Origin: Tritonibacter litoralis
GTDB taxonomy: Bacteria; Pseudomonadota; Alphaproteobacteria; Rhodobacterales; Rhodobacteraceae
Direction of reading: 5' to 3'
NCBI RefSeq assembly: GCF_009496005.1
Contig: NZ_WIBF01000012.1
Span: forward strand, 1-64,000
DNA: 64,000 nt
The position numbers were made by a program, and so were the translations under genes. This document shows positions 1 through 8,023 of this stretch, one piece after another. Positions within the stretch are counted from its first letter, which is position 1; every line of letters begins with the position of its first letter. The notes below the pieces were generated by a model. It searched no databases. It was not told the DNA's origin and saw only the letters and a program-made list of their open reading frames with translations.

Positions 1-273
1 CCGCGGATACAAAGCCTGCCCCCCCTGCCAGGCCACCAGCCCCGGCTGGCCGTCAAAACTGGTGGCCGCCTGCGGACACAGCGACAGCGGCGGCAGCGCA
101 TCAATCATCCCACCGGTCACATCCCGCTCTGTGGCACGCACCAGTGCCTCCAGATCCTGCGACGCAGGCAGCGCGGGACCCCAATAGACCGCGCCGGGCA
201 CGCCACCATCAGAGGAAAGGACCAAGGTCTGACCCGGCGCATCGATGCGCCAGACCTGCATGTTCTCACTCAC
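1..273 (-). CDS. alpha-galactosidase (GH36-like), N-terminal part, cut by window edge
   Basis: About 90 N-terminal residues are present; the rest lies beyond base 1. The translation begins MSENMQVWRIDAPGQTLVLS and contains YWGPALP and a PPLSLCP stretch, which I recognise as the N-terminal beta-domain of GH36 alpha-galactosidases. Such enzymes remove terminal alpha-galactose from oligosaccharides. I chose the GTG at 273 because it overlaps the permease stop as GTGA and has GGGAG 7 nt upstream; ATG at 261 is the alternative. It is last in a minus-strand operon after two permeases and a binding protein, so the transporter probably imports an alpha-galactoside. The catalytic domain is not visible, which limits certainty. 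Confidence 0.6.
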   Translation of the reverse strand, partial: MSENMQVWRIDAPGQTLVLSSDGGVPGAVYWGPALPASQDLEALVRATERDVTGGMIDALPPLSLCPQAATSFDGQPGLVAWQGGQALYPR

Positions 274-1118
274 TTCACAGCTCCCAATGTCAGCCCGGCA
301 ATGAAATGCCGCTGCATCAAAAAGAACATCGCAACCGGCGGCAGCGCCGCCACAATCGAGCCTGCGCTCATCAGATGATAGGCCGCGCGGTATTGCGCAT
401 TGAACGACGTAATGCCCGCGGTCACCGGTTGGCTTTCCGCCCCTTGGGTCAGGACCACCGCCCAGAAGAAATCATTCCAGATGAAGGTGAAAATCAGAAC
501 CGACATCGCCGCCAGCGCAGGTTTCATCAGCGGCAGGACAACAAACCAAAAGATCCGCCATTCCGCCACACCTTCCACACGCGCCGCCTCGATCAGCTCA
601 AATGGCAGGGCGCGAATAAAGTTGCGCATGAACAGGGTGCAGAACCCCGTCTGGAACGCCACATGGAACAGAACCAGACCGATCTTGGTGTTATACAGGC
701 CCATGTCCAGCGTCAGATCCCGCACCGGCACCATCAGGATCTGAAAGGGCACAAAGTTCCCCGCCACAAACATAAAGAACACCCAGAGGTTGGCTTTGAA
801 CTTGTAAACCCCCAGGGCAAAGCCGGTCATCGACGACAGGATCACACAGCCAATCACAGTGGGCACCGTGATCAGAACCGAATTCAGCAGGTATTTCGGC
901 ATGTCCGAGGCAAAGAACACTTTGCCGTAATTCTCAAGGAAATTGAAAGAGCTGGGCACACCCCAGTAATTGCCTGAGGTAAAATCCGCATCCGGCTTGA
1001 TGGAGAACAGCGCCACCGCCAACAGCGGCAACAGCCACAGAACCAGGGCCGCCGGCAACATCGCCTGATAGGTCAGCTGCCAATTGCGCGAGGTTTTTTC
1101 GATCGGAGTGGGAAACAT
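270..1118 (-). CDS. sugar ABC transporter permease (MalG-like)
   Basis: 282 aa inner-membrane permease of the carbohydrate-uptake ABC family (CUT1). Six hydrophobic segments are readable, starting with the helix at residues 20-40. The cytoplasmic EAA loop is clear around residue 180 (ELIEAARVEGVAEWRIFWFV), with the conserved EAA followed by G, which docks to the ATPase. The gene sits 3 nt after the stop of the partner permease and overlaps the downstream alpha-galactosidase start, so translation is probably coupled. Substrate is inferred from the neighbouring glycosidase, not from the permease itself. Confidence 0.9.
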   Translation of the reverse strand: MFPTPIEKTSRNWQLTYQAMLPAALVLWLLPLLAVALFSIKPDADFTSGNYWGVPSSFNFLENYGKVFFASDMPKYLLNSVLITVPTVIGCVILSSMTGFALGVYKFKANLWVFFMFVAGNFVPFQILMVPVRDLTLDMGLYNTKIGLVLFHVAFQTGFCTLFMRNFIRALPFELIEAARVEGVAEWRIFWFVVLPLMKPALAAMSVLIFTFIWNDFFWAVVLTQGAESQPVTAGITSFNAQYRAAYHLMSAGSIVAALPPVAMFFLMQRHFIAGLTLGAVK

Positions 1119-1121
1119 CGA

Positions 1122-2039
1122 TCACCGCCCCCCTTTGTCGTCTTGATACATGGAATAAAGAAAATAGGCGATAAAGCAGAGCATGATCAGGAACAGCACC
1201 ACTGCGATGGCCGCCCCATAGCCCATGCGGAAGCCATATTCCGACAGCGCGACCTCAAACATATAAAAGGACAGAACCCGGCTTTCGCCAAAGGGGCCGC
1301 CCCCCGTCATGATCGAGATCAGGTCAAACGACCGGAGCGCGCCAATGATTGTCACCACAAAGGCGATGAAGGTCGCAGGTTTCAATTGCGGAATGATCAC
1401 ATGCCACAACATCCGCAGCCCTTTGGCACCGTCCAGCCGCGCCGCCTCGATCTGTTCTGGATCCACTGCATTCAAACCAGTGAGATAGAGGATCATGCAA
1501 TAGGCTGTCTGCGGCCAGATGCCTGCAGCGATAATGCCATAGGTCACAAAGCGTTCATCGCCCAACACATTGATCGGCCCCAGACCCACTACTCCCAGGA
1601 TCTGGTTCAACAGACCAAAGGAGGGATCATAGAACCAGCTGAATACCAGGCCCACCACCACTTGGGAGATCACAAAGGGAAAGAAAAACAGGGACTTATA
1701 CAGGCGGATCCCGGTCACGGTCTGGTTCAGGAACAGGGCAATCGCCAGCCCCGCCGGAATTGCCAGAAGATACAGTACCAACCAGATCAGGTTGTTGCGC
1801 AATGACACGTAAAACGCGTCATCCCAATACAGCTCTTCGTAGTTGCTGAGCCCTACCCAATAGGCTTCACCCAACCCATCCCATTCATAAAACGAGATAT
1901 TGATCGACTGAAAAATCGGAAAGATCACGTAAAGCAGAAACGCCACCACGCCCGGTGCCAGAAACAGCCAGGGGGTTACTGCGATTTCATTACGTTTGTA
2001 CCAGGACCTTTGGGTCCGGGCCTTGGTCGGTGACGACAT
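1122..2039 (-). CDS. sugar ABC transporter permease (MalF/UgpA-like)
   Basis: 305 aa permease, partner of the following MalG-like subunit. It has a short basic cytoplasmic N-terminus, a first membrane helix at about residues 20-42, and an EAA loop near residue 205 (EQIEAARLDGAKGLRMLWHV). Length and layout fit CUT1 UgpA/MalF-type subunits without the large periplasmic insert of enteric MalF. GGAGA lies upstream of the ATG. It follows the binding-protein gene after a 125-nt gap that contains a stem-loop. Confidence 0.9.
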   Translation of the reverse strand: MSSPTKARTQRSWYKRNEIAVTPWLFLAPGVVAFLLYVIFPIFQSINISFYEWDGLGEAYWVGLSNYEELYWDDAFYVSLRNNLIWLVLYLLAIPAGLAIALFLNQTVTGIRLYKSLFFFPFVISQVVVGLVFSWFYDPSFGLLNQILGVVGLGPINVLGDERFVTYGIIAAGIWPQTAYCMILYLTGLNAVDPEQIEAARLDGAKGLRMLWHVIIPQLKPATFIAFVVTIIGALRSFDLISIMTGGGPFGESRVLSFYMFEVALSEYGFRMGYGAAIAVVLFLIMLCFIAYFLYSMYQDDKGGR

Positions 2040-2130
2040 TTTTGTTCTCCAAAGGAAAGAGAGCGTGGGGCATCAGCAGGCGCGCCACGGAGATCCAGAC
2101 GAGGAGCCATTTGGCGCAAATATGCGCGAA

Positions 2131-2151
2131 GGCCGCCCGCTGGGGGCGGCC
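2131..2151 (-). other. intercistronic stem-loop after the binding-protein gene
   Basis: GGCCGCC and GGCGGCC form a perfect 7-bp stem with a 7-nt loop directly downstream of the binding-protein stop codon. Such GC-rich hairpins after binding-protein genes commonly protect the upstream mRNA, giving more binding protein than permease. No U-tract follows, so it is unlikely to be a full terminator. Confidence 0.5.
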
Positions 2152-2164
2152 CCCTCAGTTCAGA

Positions 2165-3418
2165 TTACTTGTAGATCCGCTTGGCAGCACGATCGAGACG
2201 GGCCAGGATCTTGTCCAGATTGTCCGGCTTGACCATAAATTCTTGCAGGCCTTCCATGGCAATTTTTGCCATCTGCGCCGGGGCATCACGGTCAAAGAAC
2301 TGGGCCACGCCACCAGGGCTGTTGGACGACAGCATGACAAAGCCTTCCTGCAGGAATTTATCATCATCCACGCTGGACTTTGCGTTGACCGGCAATTGAC
2401 CCAGGTTGGCGCCATTGTTGATCAGCGTCTGATTGTCGGCCGAGACCACAAACTTCAAAAACGCGCGTGCGGCTTCTTTGTTCTGGGCGTTTGCCGGGAT
2501 GTGGAATGTATCGGTGGGTGCATCTTCGGCCAGTGCGACCGCGCTATTGATGGCTGGGAATTGGTAGAAATCCAGTTTGCTGTCATCCAGACCCGCATCC
2601 CGCAGAGGGGCCACGGCAAAGTTACCCATCAAGATGGCCGCGGCATCTCCCTGCACCATAAAGGGCAAGGATTCCTGCCAGCTGTAGGCGGTGTGGTTGT
2701 CAACAAATGCGCCCATATCCAGCAGTTCGCGCCAGTTGGCAAAGGTCTGCTTGACCCCGTCGTCGCTCCAGGCGATCTCACCCGCCAGCAGTGACGAATG
2801 GTAGTCATAGCCGTTGGTGCGCATGTTCAGATAGTCAAACCAGCCACCTGCGGTCCAATAGTTCTTGGTCCCGATGGTATAGCATTTACGGCCGGACTCG
2901 ATGATCGCCTGACAGTTGGACTTCATCTCGTCAAAGGTCGCAGGCTCGCTCAGACCCAGTTCGTTGTAGATGTCCGCCCGGTAATACACACCCCATTGGT
3001 AATAGGTGTAAGGCACCCCCCATTGTTTGCCATCCAGGGTCATCGCCCCTTTGGTCGAGGTCAGATCCGCCAGCTCAGGCGACGCCCACAGGTCCGAGAT
3101 ATCTTCGAACAAGCCCGCATCCACATAAGGCTTCATCCGGTTTGCCGCGTACCAGTTGGCCACATCCGGCGCATCAGCCGTCAAAAAGTTGCGGATCTGC
3201 GTCTTGTAGGCTTCACGGTCGATCACGGTAACCTCAACCGTCAGATCCGGGTGCAATGCCCCAAAACGCTCTGCCATGCCTTCCATCGCAGCGCGCGGCG
3301 CCGGGTTAGACATGTCGGAAAAGATCTTGAGCGTGCCTGACAGACCTTCGGCCTGCGCCGAGACCACAAGTCCCGAAGTCATCAACAAAGCCGCAGCTGT
3401 CGTTTTGAACAAATTCAT
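2165..3418 (-). CDS. sugar ABC transporter substrate-binding protein
   Basis: 417 aa periplasmic binding protein, first gene of the minus-strand transport operon. I chose the ATG at 3418 (MNLFKTTAAALLMTSGLVVS) because GGGAGG stands just upstream and the reading gives a classical Sec signal peptide ending AQA near residue 22; a longer frame starting at 3454 would add 12 residues before it. The mature part (GTLKIFSDMSNPAPR, then alternating lobes) fits the MalE/UgpB-type cluster-1 family. The promoter region contains the composite dyad at 3447-3485. Confidence 0.88.
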   Translation of the reverse strand: MNLFKTTAAALLMTSGLVVSAQAEGLSGTLKIFSDMSNPAPRAAMEGMAERFGALHPDLTVEVTVIDREAYKTQIRNFLTADAPDVANWYAANRMKPYVDAGLFEDISDLWASPELADLTSTKGAMTLDGKQWGVPYTYYQWGVYYRADIYNELGLSEPATFDEMKSNCQAIIESGRKCYTIGTKNYWTAGGWFDYLNMRTNGYDYHSSLLAGEIAWSDDGVKQTFANWRELLDMGAFVDNHTAYSWQESLPFMVQGDAAAILMGNFAVAPLRDAGLDDSKLDFYQFPAINSAVALAEDAPTDTFHIPANAQNKEAARAFLKFVVSADNQTLINNGANLGQLPVNAKSSVDDDKFLQEGFVMLSSNSPGGVAQFFDRDAPAQMAKIAMEGLQEFMVKPDNLDKILARLDRAAKRIYK

Positions 3419-3446
3419 TGGTTTCCTCCCAAAGAACCCTATTGCA

Positions 3447-3485
3447 GGTTTCAAATAATGGAACTAACTTCCATCTATTGAAACC
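3447..3485. promoter_or_regulatory. composite IclR-type operator between binding protein and IclR genes
   Basis: A 17-bp core, ATGGAACTAACTTCCAT (3458-3474), is an inverted repeat with a 5-nt centre. It fits the known IclR box TGGAAATNATTTCCA at 13 of 15 positions. Around the same centre, GGTTTCAA (3447-3454) and TTGAAACC (3478-3485) form a second perfect 8-bp dyad, separated from the core by 3 unpaired bases on each side. It lies 29 bp upstream of the binding-protein start and about 80 bp upstream of the iclR start, so it can control both directions. Confidence 0.7.
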
Positions 3486-3567
3486 ATGCCGGACTCTGGT
3501 TAAGAATGTCAACCGTTACGTGACCGCCAGAGACCGGGGTGTCACAGCAAGACAGGGGGGAGCTGCC

Positions 3568-4350
3568 ATGGCGGCTGCAGAGCGCGGAGCCGATGGAACA
3601 GTCGGCAAGGCATTGAATATATTGGATCAAATTGCCGAGTTCGAACGCCCCGTTCGGTTTGGCGAATTGCTGGCCAATTCAGAACATCCCAAAGCCACGC
3701 TTTATCGTTTGGTCCAGTCGTTAACGAATCAGGGCATGCTGTCTTATGACGAAGAGCGCCAGACCTATGCCCCTGGTCTGCGTCTGGTGCGCCTGGCGCA
3801 TGCGGCCTGGCGGCAAAGCTCGCTTGCTCCGGTTGCCCGCCCCTTTATTGATGCGCTGGCAAGCGAAGTGCAGGAAACCATCCACCTGGCACAGCTTGAT
3901 CGCGGGCAGGTTCTTTATGTGGACAAGCGCATGGCCACCAACCCGCTGGAGATGTTCAGCCAGGCAGGCAAGATCGGCCCCGGTTTCTGCACAGGTGTCG
4001 GGAAAGCCATGATGGCGTTTCTGGAAGACGAGGCCCGCGAAGACGCAATTCGACGTCAGGCCTTTTTGCAACATACGCCCAATACGCTAATCACTGCTGA
4101 TGCGCTGCGGGCCGAGCTGCAGACCATCCGCCGCGAAGGCATCGCCTTTGACCGCGAAGAACATGAACCCGGCATTATCTGCATCGCATCGCCAATCCTG
4201 TCAGAGTCCGGCCGCGTGATCGGCGCGCTGTCGATCACCACATCCACCCAACGCCAGTCGCTGGACGGTCTGTTACCACACCGGCCCCTGCTGTTGAAAA
4301 CTGCATCCGAAATCGCAACCGCTGCCGAAACCTGGCAGTTCCCGAGCTGA
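3568..4350 (+). CDS. IclR-family transcriptional regulator
   Basis: 260 aa from the ATG at 3568, which follows a purine-rich AGGGGGGAG; the frame is open upstream to 3418 but that part runs through the operator and lacks a ribosome site. N-terminal winged helix (residues about 10-75: VGKALNILDQIAEFERPVRF, then HPKATLYRLVQSL) and a C-terminal effector domain with the GPGFCTGVGKAMMAF and FDREEHEPGIICIASPI segments typical of IclR proteins. It is divergent from the transporter operon and 17 nt ahead of its ATPase gene, so it likely controls this uptake system in response to the imported sugar or a product. Confidence 0.92.
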   Translation: MAAAERGADGTVGKALNILDQIAEFERPVRFGELLANSEHPKATLYRLVQSLTNQGMLSYDEERQTYAPGLRLVRLAHAAWRQSSLAPVARPFIDALASEVQETIHLAQLDRGQVLYVDKRMATNPLEMFSQAGKIGPGFCTGVGKAMMAFLEDEAREDAIRRQAFLQHTPNTLITADALRAELQTIRREGIAFDREEHEPGIICIASPILSESGRVIGALSITTSTQRQSLDGLLPHRPLLLKTASEIATAAETWQFPS

Positions 4351-4367
4351 TCATCAGGAGGAATGAT

Positions 4368-5429
4368 ATGACCGGCGTTACGCTGTCAAAAGCTGTAAAA
4401 AAATACGGTGACGTCCAAGTCATCCATAACATCGATCTGCAAATAGAAGATGGCGAATTCTGCGTCTTTGTCGGCCCCTCGGGCTGTGGCAAATCCACTT
4501 TGTTGCGGATGATCGCAGGGCTTGAAGAGACCACTAACGGCCAGATCAATATCGGTAGCCGCGATGTGACCCATATGGATCCGTCAGAACGCGGCGTGGC
4601 CATGGTGTTCCAAACCTACGCGCTGTATCCGCATATGTCGGTTGAAGAAAACATGGGGTTTGGTCTCAAGATGAACGGCCACCCCAGGGCCGAGATCAAG
4701 GAAAAGGTCGCCGAAGCCTCGCGCATTCTGCAATTGGACCAATACCTCAGCCGCAAGCCCAAGGCGCTGTCAGGCGGGCAACGTCAGCGGGTCGCCATTG
4801 GCCGGGCCATTGTACGCGGACCCGAGGTGTTCCTGTTTGATGAACCCCTGTCCAACCTGGACGCAGAATTGCGCGTCGACATGCGGGTGGAAATCGCGCG
4901 CCTGCACAAGGAAATTGGCGCCACCATGATCTATGTGACCCATGATCAGGTCGAAGCCATGACTTTGGCGGATAAAATCGTGGTCCTGCGCGCCGGTCAT
5001 GTGGAACAGGTCGGCAGCCCGATGGAGTTGTATCAGAACCCGGACAATAAATTTGTGGCCGGTTTCATTGGCTCACCCGCGATGAATTTTCTGGATGGCA
5101 TCGTGTCGGAGGGCGGCGTCACTGTGGCAGCCCTTGGCGGGCGACGGATTGAAACCGATGTGGCCTTGCCGGATGAGGACAATCCGGTGATTGTCGGCCT
5201 GCGTCCGCAGCATCTGCGTGTTGCCGAGGGCGGCAGCGACATTGCACTGGATCTGCGCGAACGTCTGGGCGGCGTGTCCTATGACTATCTCGCCACGGCA
5301 ACCGGCGAAAAGATCATCGTCGAGACCCGCGGCGACGAGGCGATTGCTGAAGGCACTGCGGTCACCGTCGATTTTGATGACCCATCTGCCTATTTCTTTG
5401 ACGCCAAGACCGAGGCACGTTTGCGGTAA
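4368..5429 (+). CDS. sugar ABC transporter ATP-binding protein (UgpC/MalK type)
   Basis: 353 aa. Walker A GPSGCGKST (about residues 37-45), Q-loop VFQTYALYPHMSV, signature LSGGQRQRVAIGRAI, Walker B VFLFDEPLSNLD and switch histidine in YVTHDQVEAM are all intact. The C-terminal 120 residues form the TOBE/MOP-type regulatory domain (NFLDGIV, VIVGLRPQHLRV). AGGAGGAATGAT gives the ribosome site. It is co-transcribed with iclR but encoded opposite to its permeases, so the divergent operator can set both halves of the transporter. Confidence 0.94.
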   Translation: MTGVTLSKAVKKYGDVQVIHNIDLQIEDGEFCVFVGPSGCGKSTLLRMIAGLEETTNGQINIGSRDVTHMDPSERGVAMVFQTYALYPHMSVEENMGFGLKMNGHPRAEIKEKVAEASRILQLDQYLSRKPKALSGGQRQRVAIGRAIVRGPEVFLFDEPLSNLDAELRVDMRVEIARLHKEIGATMIYVTHDQVEAMTLADKIVVLRAGHVEQVGSPMELYQNPDNKFVAGFIGSPAMNFLDGIVSEGGVTVAALGGRRIETDVALPDEDNPVIVGLRPQHLRVAEGGSDIALDLRERLGGVSYDYLATATGEKIIVETRGDEAIAEGTAVTVDFDDPSAYFFDAKTEARLR

Positions 5430-5436
5430 AACAAAA

Positions 5437-5460
5437 CTGCGCGCCGCAACCGGCGCGCAG
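5437..5460 (-). terminator. intrinsic terminator at the end of the iol-like operon
   Basis: CTGCGCGCCG and CGGCGCGCAG pair perfectly over 10 bp with a CAAC loop. Read on the minus strand the stem is followed by TTTTGTTTT, a good U-tract, so it ends the minus-strand iol-like operon. On the plus strand it lies just after the ATPase gene but without a U-tract, so in that direction it is at most a weak or processing hairpin. Confidence 0.8.
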
Positions 5461-5482
5461 GTCTGCCCTGTTTCAGGACAAG

Positions 5483-6277
5483 TTAAAAAGAGAAGGCGGC
5501 CTCGAACGCATCAAGCGCGGCGTCACTGTCCCCTTTGGCAAAGGCTTCCAGACCCACCGGCCCGGCATAGCCCATCTTGGCCAGACCTTGCGCCACAGCG
5601 GCAAAGTTCACCTCTCCGGTGCCCGGCTCACAGCGGCCCGGATTGTCGGCCACCTGCACCTCTCCAATCCACGGCAGACATTTTTCACACCACCGCAACA
5701 GGTCTCCTTCGCCGATCTGCGTGTGGTACAGATCCAGGTTGATCCGCAGTTCGGGCCGGTTCACGGCTGAGACCAGCGCAAGCACATCACCTGTTGCGCC
5801 AAAGGGCACGCCCGGATGGTCCAACTGGTTGAGGTTTTCCAGGGTGAACACAACACCTTCGGCCTCCGCCAGATCACAGATGCGGTTCAACGTATCCCGC
5901 GCCTTGATCCACATTGCGCCATCCACAACCTCATGCTGCCACAGGGGAATACCCCCATCCCCCAGGCCAGTGCCATGCAGGTTCAACCGCGCGACACCCA
6001 GCTGTTTGCCAATTGCAATCGTCTCTTTGGCTGAGCGCAACAGAAGGTCTGCGCCCGCGTCATCCGCCAGCCGCCCTTCAAGATAGCCGTTCATGATGGT
6101 GAACCGCGCGCCTGTGGCCTTTAGCGCGTCCAGATCCAGATGTGGCCAGTTCCACAGACCCACGCCAAATCCTCGTTCCGCCAGCCGCGCAACCCGCCAG
6201 GCCATCGGGCGGTCCAACCACAGCATTTCGGCGCAGGCAGCCAGCTCAAACTGCCGTGTCGTCTCGTACGTACTCAT
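5483..6277 (-). CDS. hydroxypyruvate isomerase-like TIM-barrel sugar isomerase
   Basis: 264 aa, xylose-isomerase-like TIM barrel. Acidic and histidine metal or substrate residues of the Hyi group are visible: TLENLN, NLDLYHTQIGEGDL, QVADNPGRCEPGTGEVN and GLEAF. The ATG at 6277 overlaps the iolB stop as ATGA; an upstream ATG at 6298 would add 7 residues. As the last gene of an iol-type operon it could act on an inositol-derived keto-sugar rather than on hydroxypyruvate. Family assignment is good; the substrate is not determined by sequence. Confidence 0.75.
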   Translation of the reverse strand: MSTYETTRQFELAACAEMLWLDRPMAWRVARLAERGFGVGLWNWPHLDLDALKATGARFTIMNGYLEGRLADDAGADLLLRSAKETIAIGKQLGVARLNLHGTGLGDGGIPLWQHEVVDGAMWIKARDTLNRICDLAEAEGVVFTLENLNQLDHPGVPFGATGDVLALVSAVNRPELRINLDLYHTQIGEGDLLRWCEKCLPWIGEVQVADNPGRCEPGTGEVNFAAVAQGLAKMGYAGPVGLEAFAKGDSDAALDAFEAAFSF

Positions 6278-7080
6278 GCGTCCCGCTCCATAATCCATTC
6301 TACTTCAGGGGCGGGCACAAACCGCCATTTGCGCAACGGACCTGCCATCACGTTCAAGTAATACATCTCAAACCCATAAGGCGCACCGCACGGATGGTGC
6401 CCACGCGGAACACAGACCACGTCCCCATCAGCAACGGCCATTGTTTCATCCAGCTGGCCATCATCGGTATAGACGCGCTGGATGCCAAACCCATTGGCCG
6501 GGTTCAAACGGTGATAATAGGTCTCCTCCAGATAGGTGATCCGGGGGAAGTCATCCTCATCATGGCGGTGGCTGGGGTAGGACGACCAATGGCCTGCCGG
6601 AGTAAACACTTCGGTCACCAGCAGGCTGTCGCAGTAATCCTCATTCTCCATCGCGATATTGTTGATGTACCGCGTGTTTGTCCCCTTGCCGCGTTCGGTC
6701 AGCTCGATGCCATCGGGGCCAATCCGGCGGGCCTCATGACCGCTGGCGCCAGGTGCTGCGCAGACCGCGATGGTGCAATCAGTTTCGGCCACTGCACTCC
6801 AGTCAGTGCCATTGGGGAGATAAAGACAATGCGGCGGCGTCTTTTCAAAGACATTCATCCGATCGCCCAAAGTGCCCCAATCCTGACCCGCGCCGGTGAT
6901 CTGGGCCTTGCCTTCCACCATCACCAGGATCACCTCGTTGTCGCCGGTCACCTCGGCCGCTGTATCACCGGCCCGCAAGCGATAAAGCGAAAACCCCACA
7001 TACCGCCACCCGGCGCTTTCTGGGGTGATCTGATGCACCTTGCCGCGCGTCCCAAAAGGTTTCTTCAGCAAATCAGCCAT
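6274..7080 (-). CDS. iolB: 5-deoxy-glucuronate isomerase
   Basis: 268 aa bicupin enzyme of inositol catabolism that converts 5-deoxy-glucuronate to 2-deoxy-5-keto-gluconate. Cupin metal-ligand segments are visible: SSYPSHRHDEDDFPR (two His and acidic residues) and VPRGHHPCGAPYGF, with YLEETYYHR between them. I chose ATG 7080 (MADLLKKPF) over the longer frame to 7116 because the extra residues overlap the iolE stop and GAGGG lies upstream of 7080. It sits between iolE and the TIM-barrel gene. Confidence 0.92.
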   Translation of the reverse strand: MADLLKKPFGTRGKVHQITPESAGWRYVGFSLYRLRAGDTAAEVTGDNEVILVMVEGKAQITGAGQDWGTLGDRMNVFEKTPPHCLYLPNGTDWSAVAETDCTIAVCAAPGASGHEARRIGPDGIELTERGKGTNTRYINNIAMENEDYCDSLLVTEVFTPAGHWSSYPSHRHDEDDFPRITYLEETYYHRLNPANGFGIQRVYTDDGQLDETMAVADGDVVCVPRGHHPCGAPYGFEMYYLNVMAGPLRKWRFVPAPEVEWIMERDA

Positions 7081-7090
7081 CACAAATCCC

Positions 7091-8005
7091 TCATTGTGTG
7101 CCGCTGGCAATCTCAAGGCCGGATTGGCCGCAGATCTTCACGATATGGTCAAAGCCCAGTTTGGAATATTCATAGGGGTTTGCCTTGGCCGGGTCCTGCT
7201 CGGCCTCCACCACAATCCAGCCCGCATAATCCATCTGCTTCAGCTTGTTGGTCACCGCCTGGAAATCGATGGAGCCTTCAGGATCGCCCGGCACCGTAAA
7301 GGCCCCGGCAATCACACCGTCCAAGAAGCTCTTGTTGTTATCCCGCACCCAACGGGTCACATCCGGGCGCACATCTTTGAAATGCACATGACGCACCCGG
7401 TGGCCCCATTTGTCCAATGTGCCCAGCACATCGCCACCGCCAAATTGCAAATGACCGGCATCAAACAACAGGGTCACCTCATCCGAGCTGCCCTCCATCA
7501 GCCAATCCACATCATCCTGATCCTCGATCATGGACCCCATGTGGTGGTGATAGGCCAGAACCATACCCTGATCCGCCATCCACTTGGCCACTTCGGACAG
7601 TTTCGCGGCATATCCCAGAACCTCATCCCGGCTCAGCTTGGGGCGGTTGTTCACCGGTGTTGCAATGTCGCCCTGCACGGTGTTTGAACATTCCGCATAG
7701 ACCAGACAGGGAGACTGCAGCGCCACAAACTGCTCGACTTGTTGTGTGATGGCTTCAATCTCTTCGGCGACAGACGCCTGCATCAGATTGCCCGAACACC
7801 AGCCGCCACACAGCGCGATATCATACTCCGCCAAATAGGCGCGCAGACCGGCGGTGTCCTGTGGCATCCGACGGCCCCGCTCCACACCAGTGTATCCGAT
7901 CTCGCGCGCTTCTTTCAGCGCCTGATCCATGGTAAACGCCGCCGTCAGATCCGGCAGGTCATCATTTTGCCAGGCAATGGGGGAGATCCCGATTTTGACA
8001 CTCAT
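7091..8005 (-). CDS. iolE: myo-inosose-2 dehydratase
   Basis: 304 aa TIM-barrel protein (MSVKIGISPIAWQNDDLPDL) that dehydrates 2-keto-myo-inositol to 3D-trihydroxycyclohexane-1,2-dione. Typical segments are LAYHHHMGSMIE, LLFDAGHLQFGG, RHVHFKDVRPDV and VVEAEQDP, which carry the metal-binding Glu, Asp and His residues. Length matches the family. It lies between iolG and iolB; the next pathway gene, iolD, is not in the window. Confidence 0.93.
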   Translation of the reverse strand: MSVKIGISPIAWQNDDLPDLTAAFTMDQALKEAREIGYTGVERGRRMPQDTAGLRAYLAEYDIALCGGWCSGNLMQASVAEEIEAITQQVEQFVALQSPCLVYAECSNTVQGDIATPVNNRPKLSRDEVLGYAAKLSEVAKWMADQGMVLAYHHHMGSMIEDQDDVDWLMEGSSDEVTLLFDAGHLQFGGGDVLGTLDKWGHRVRHVHFKDVRPDVTRWVRDNNKSFLDGVIAGAFTVPGDPEGSIDFQAVTNKLKQMDYAGWIVVEAEQDPAKANPYEYSKLGFDHIVKICGQSGLEIASGTQ

Positions 8006-8023
8006 CTCAGTTCCTCCCGAGGC

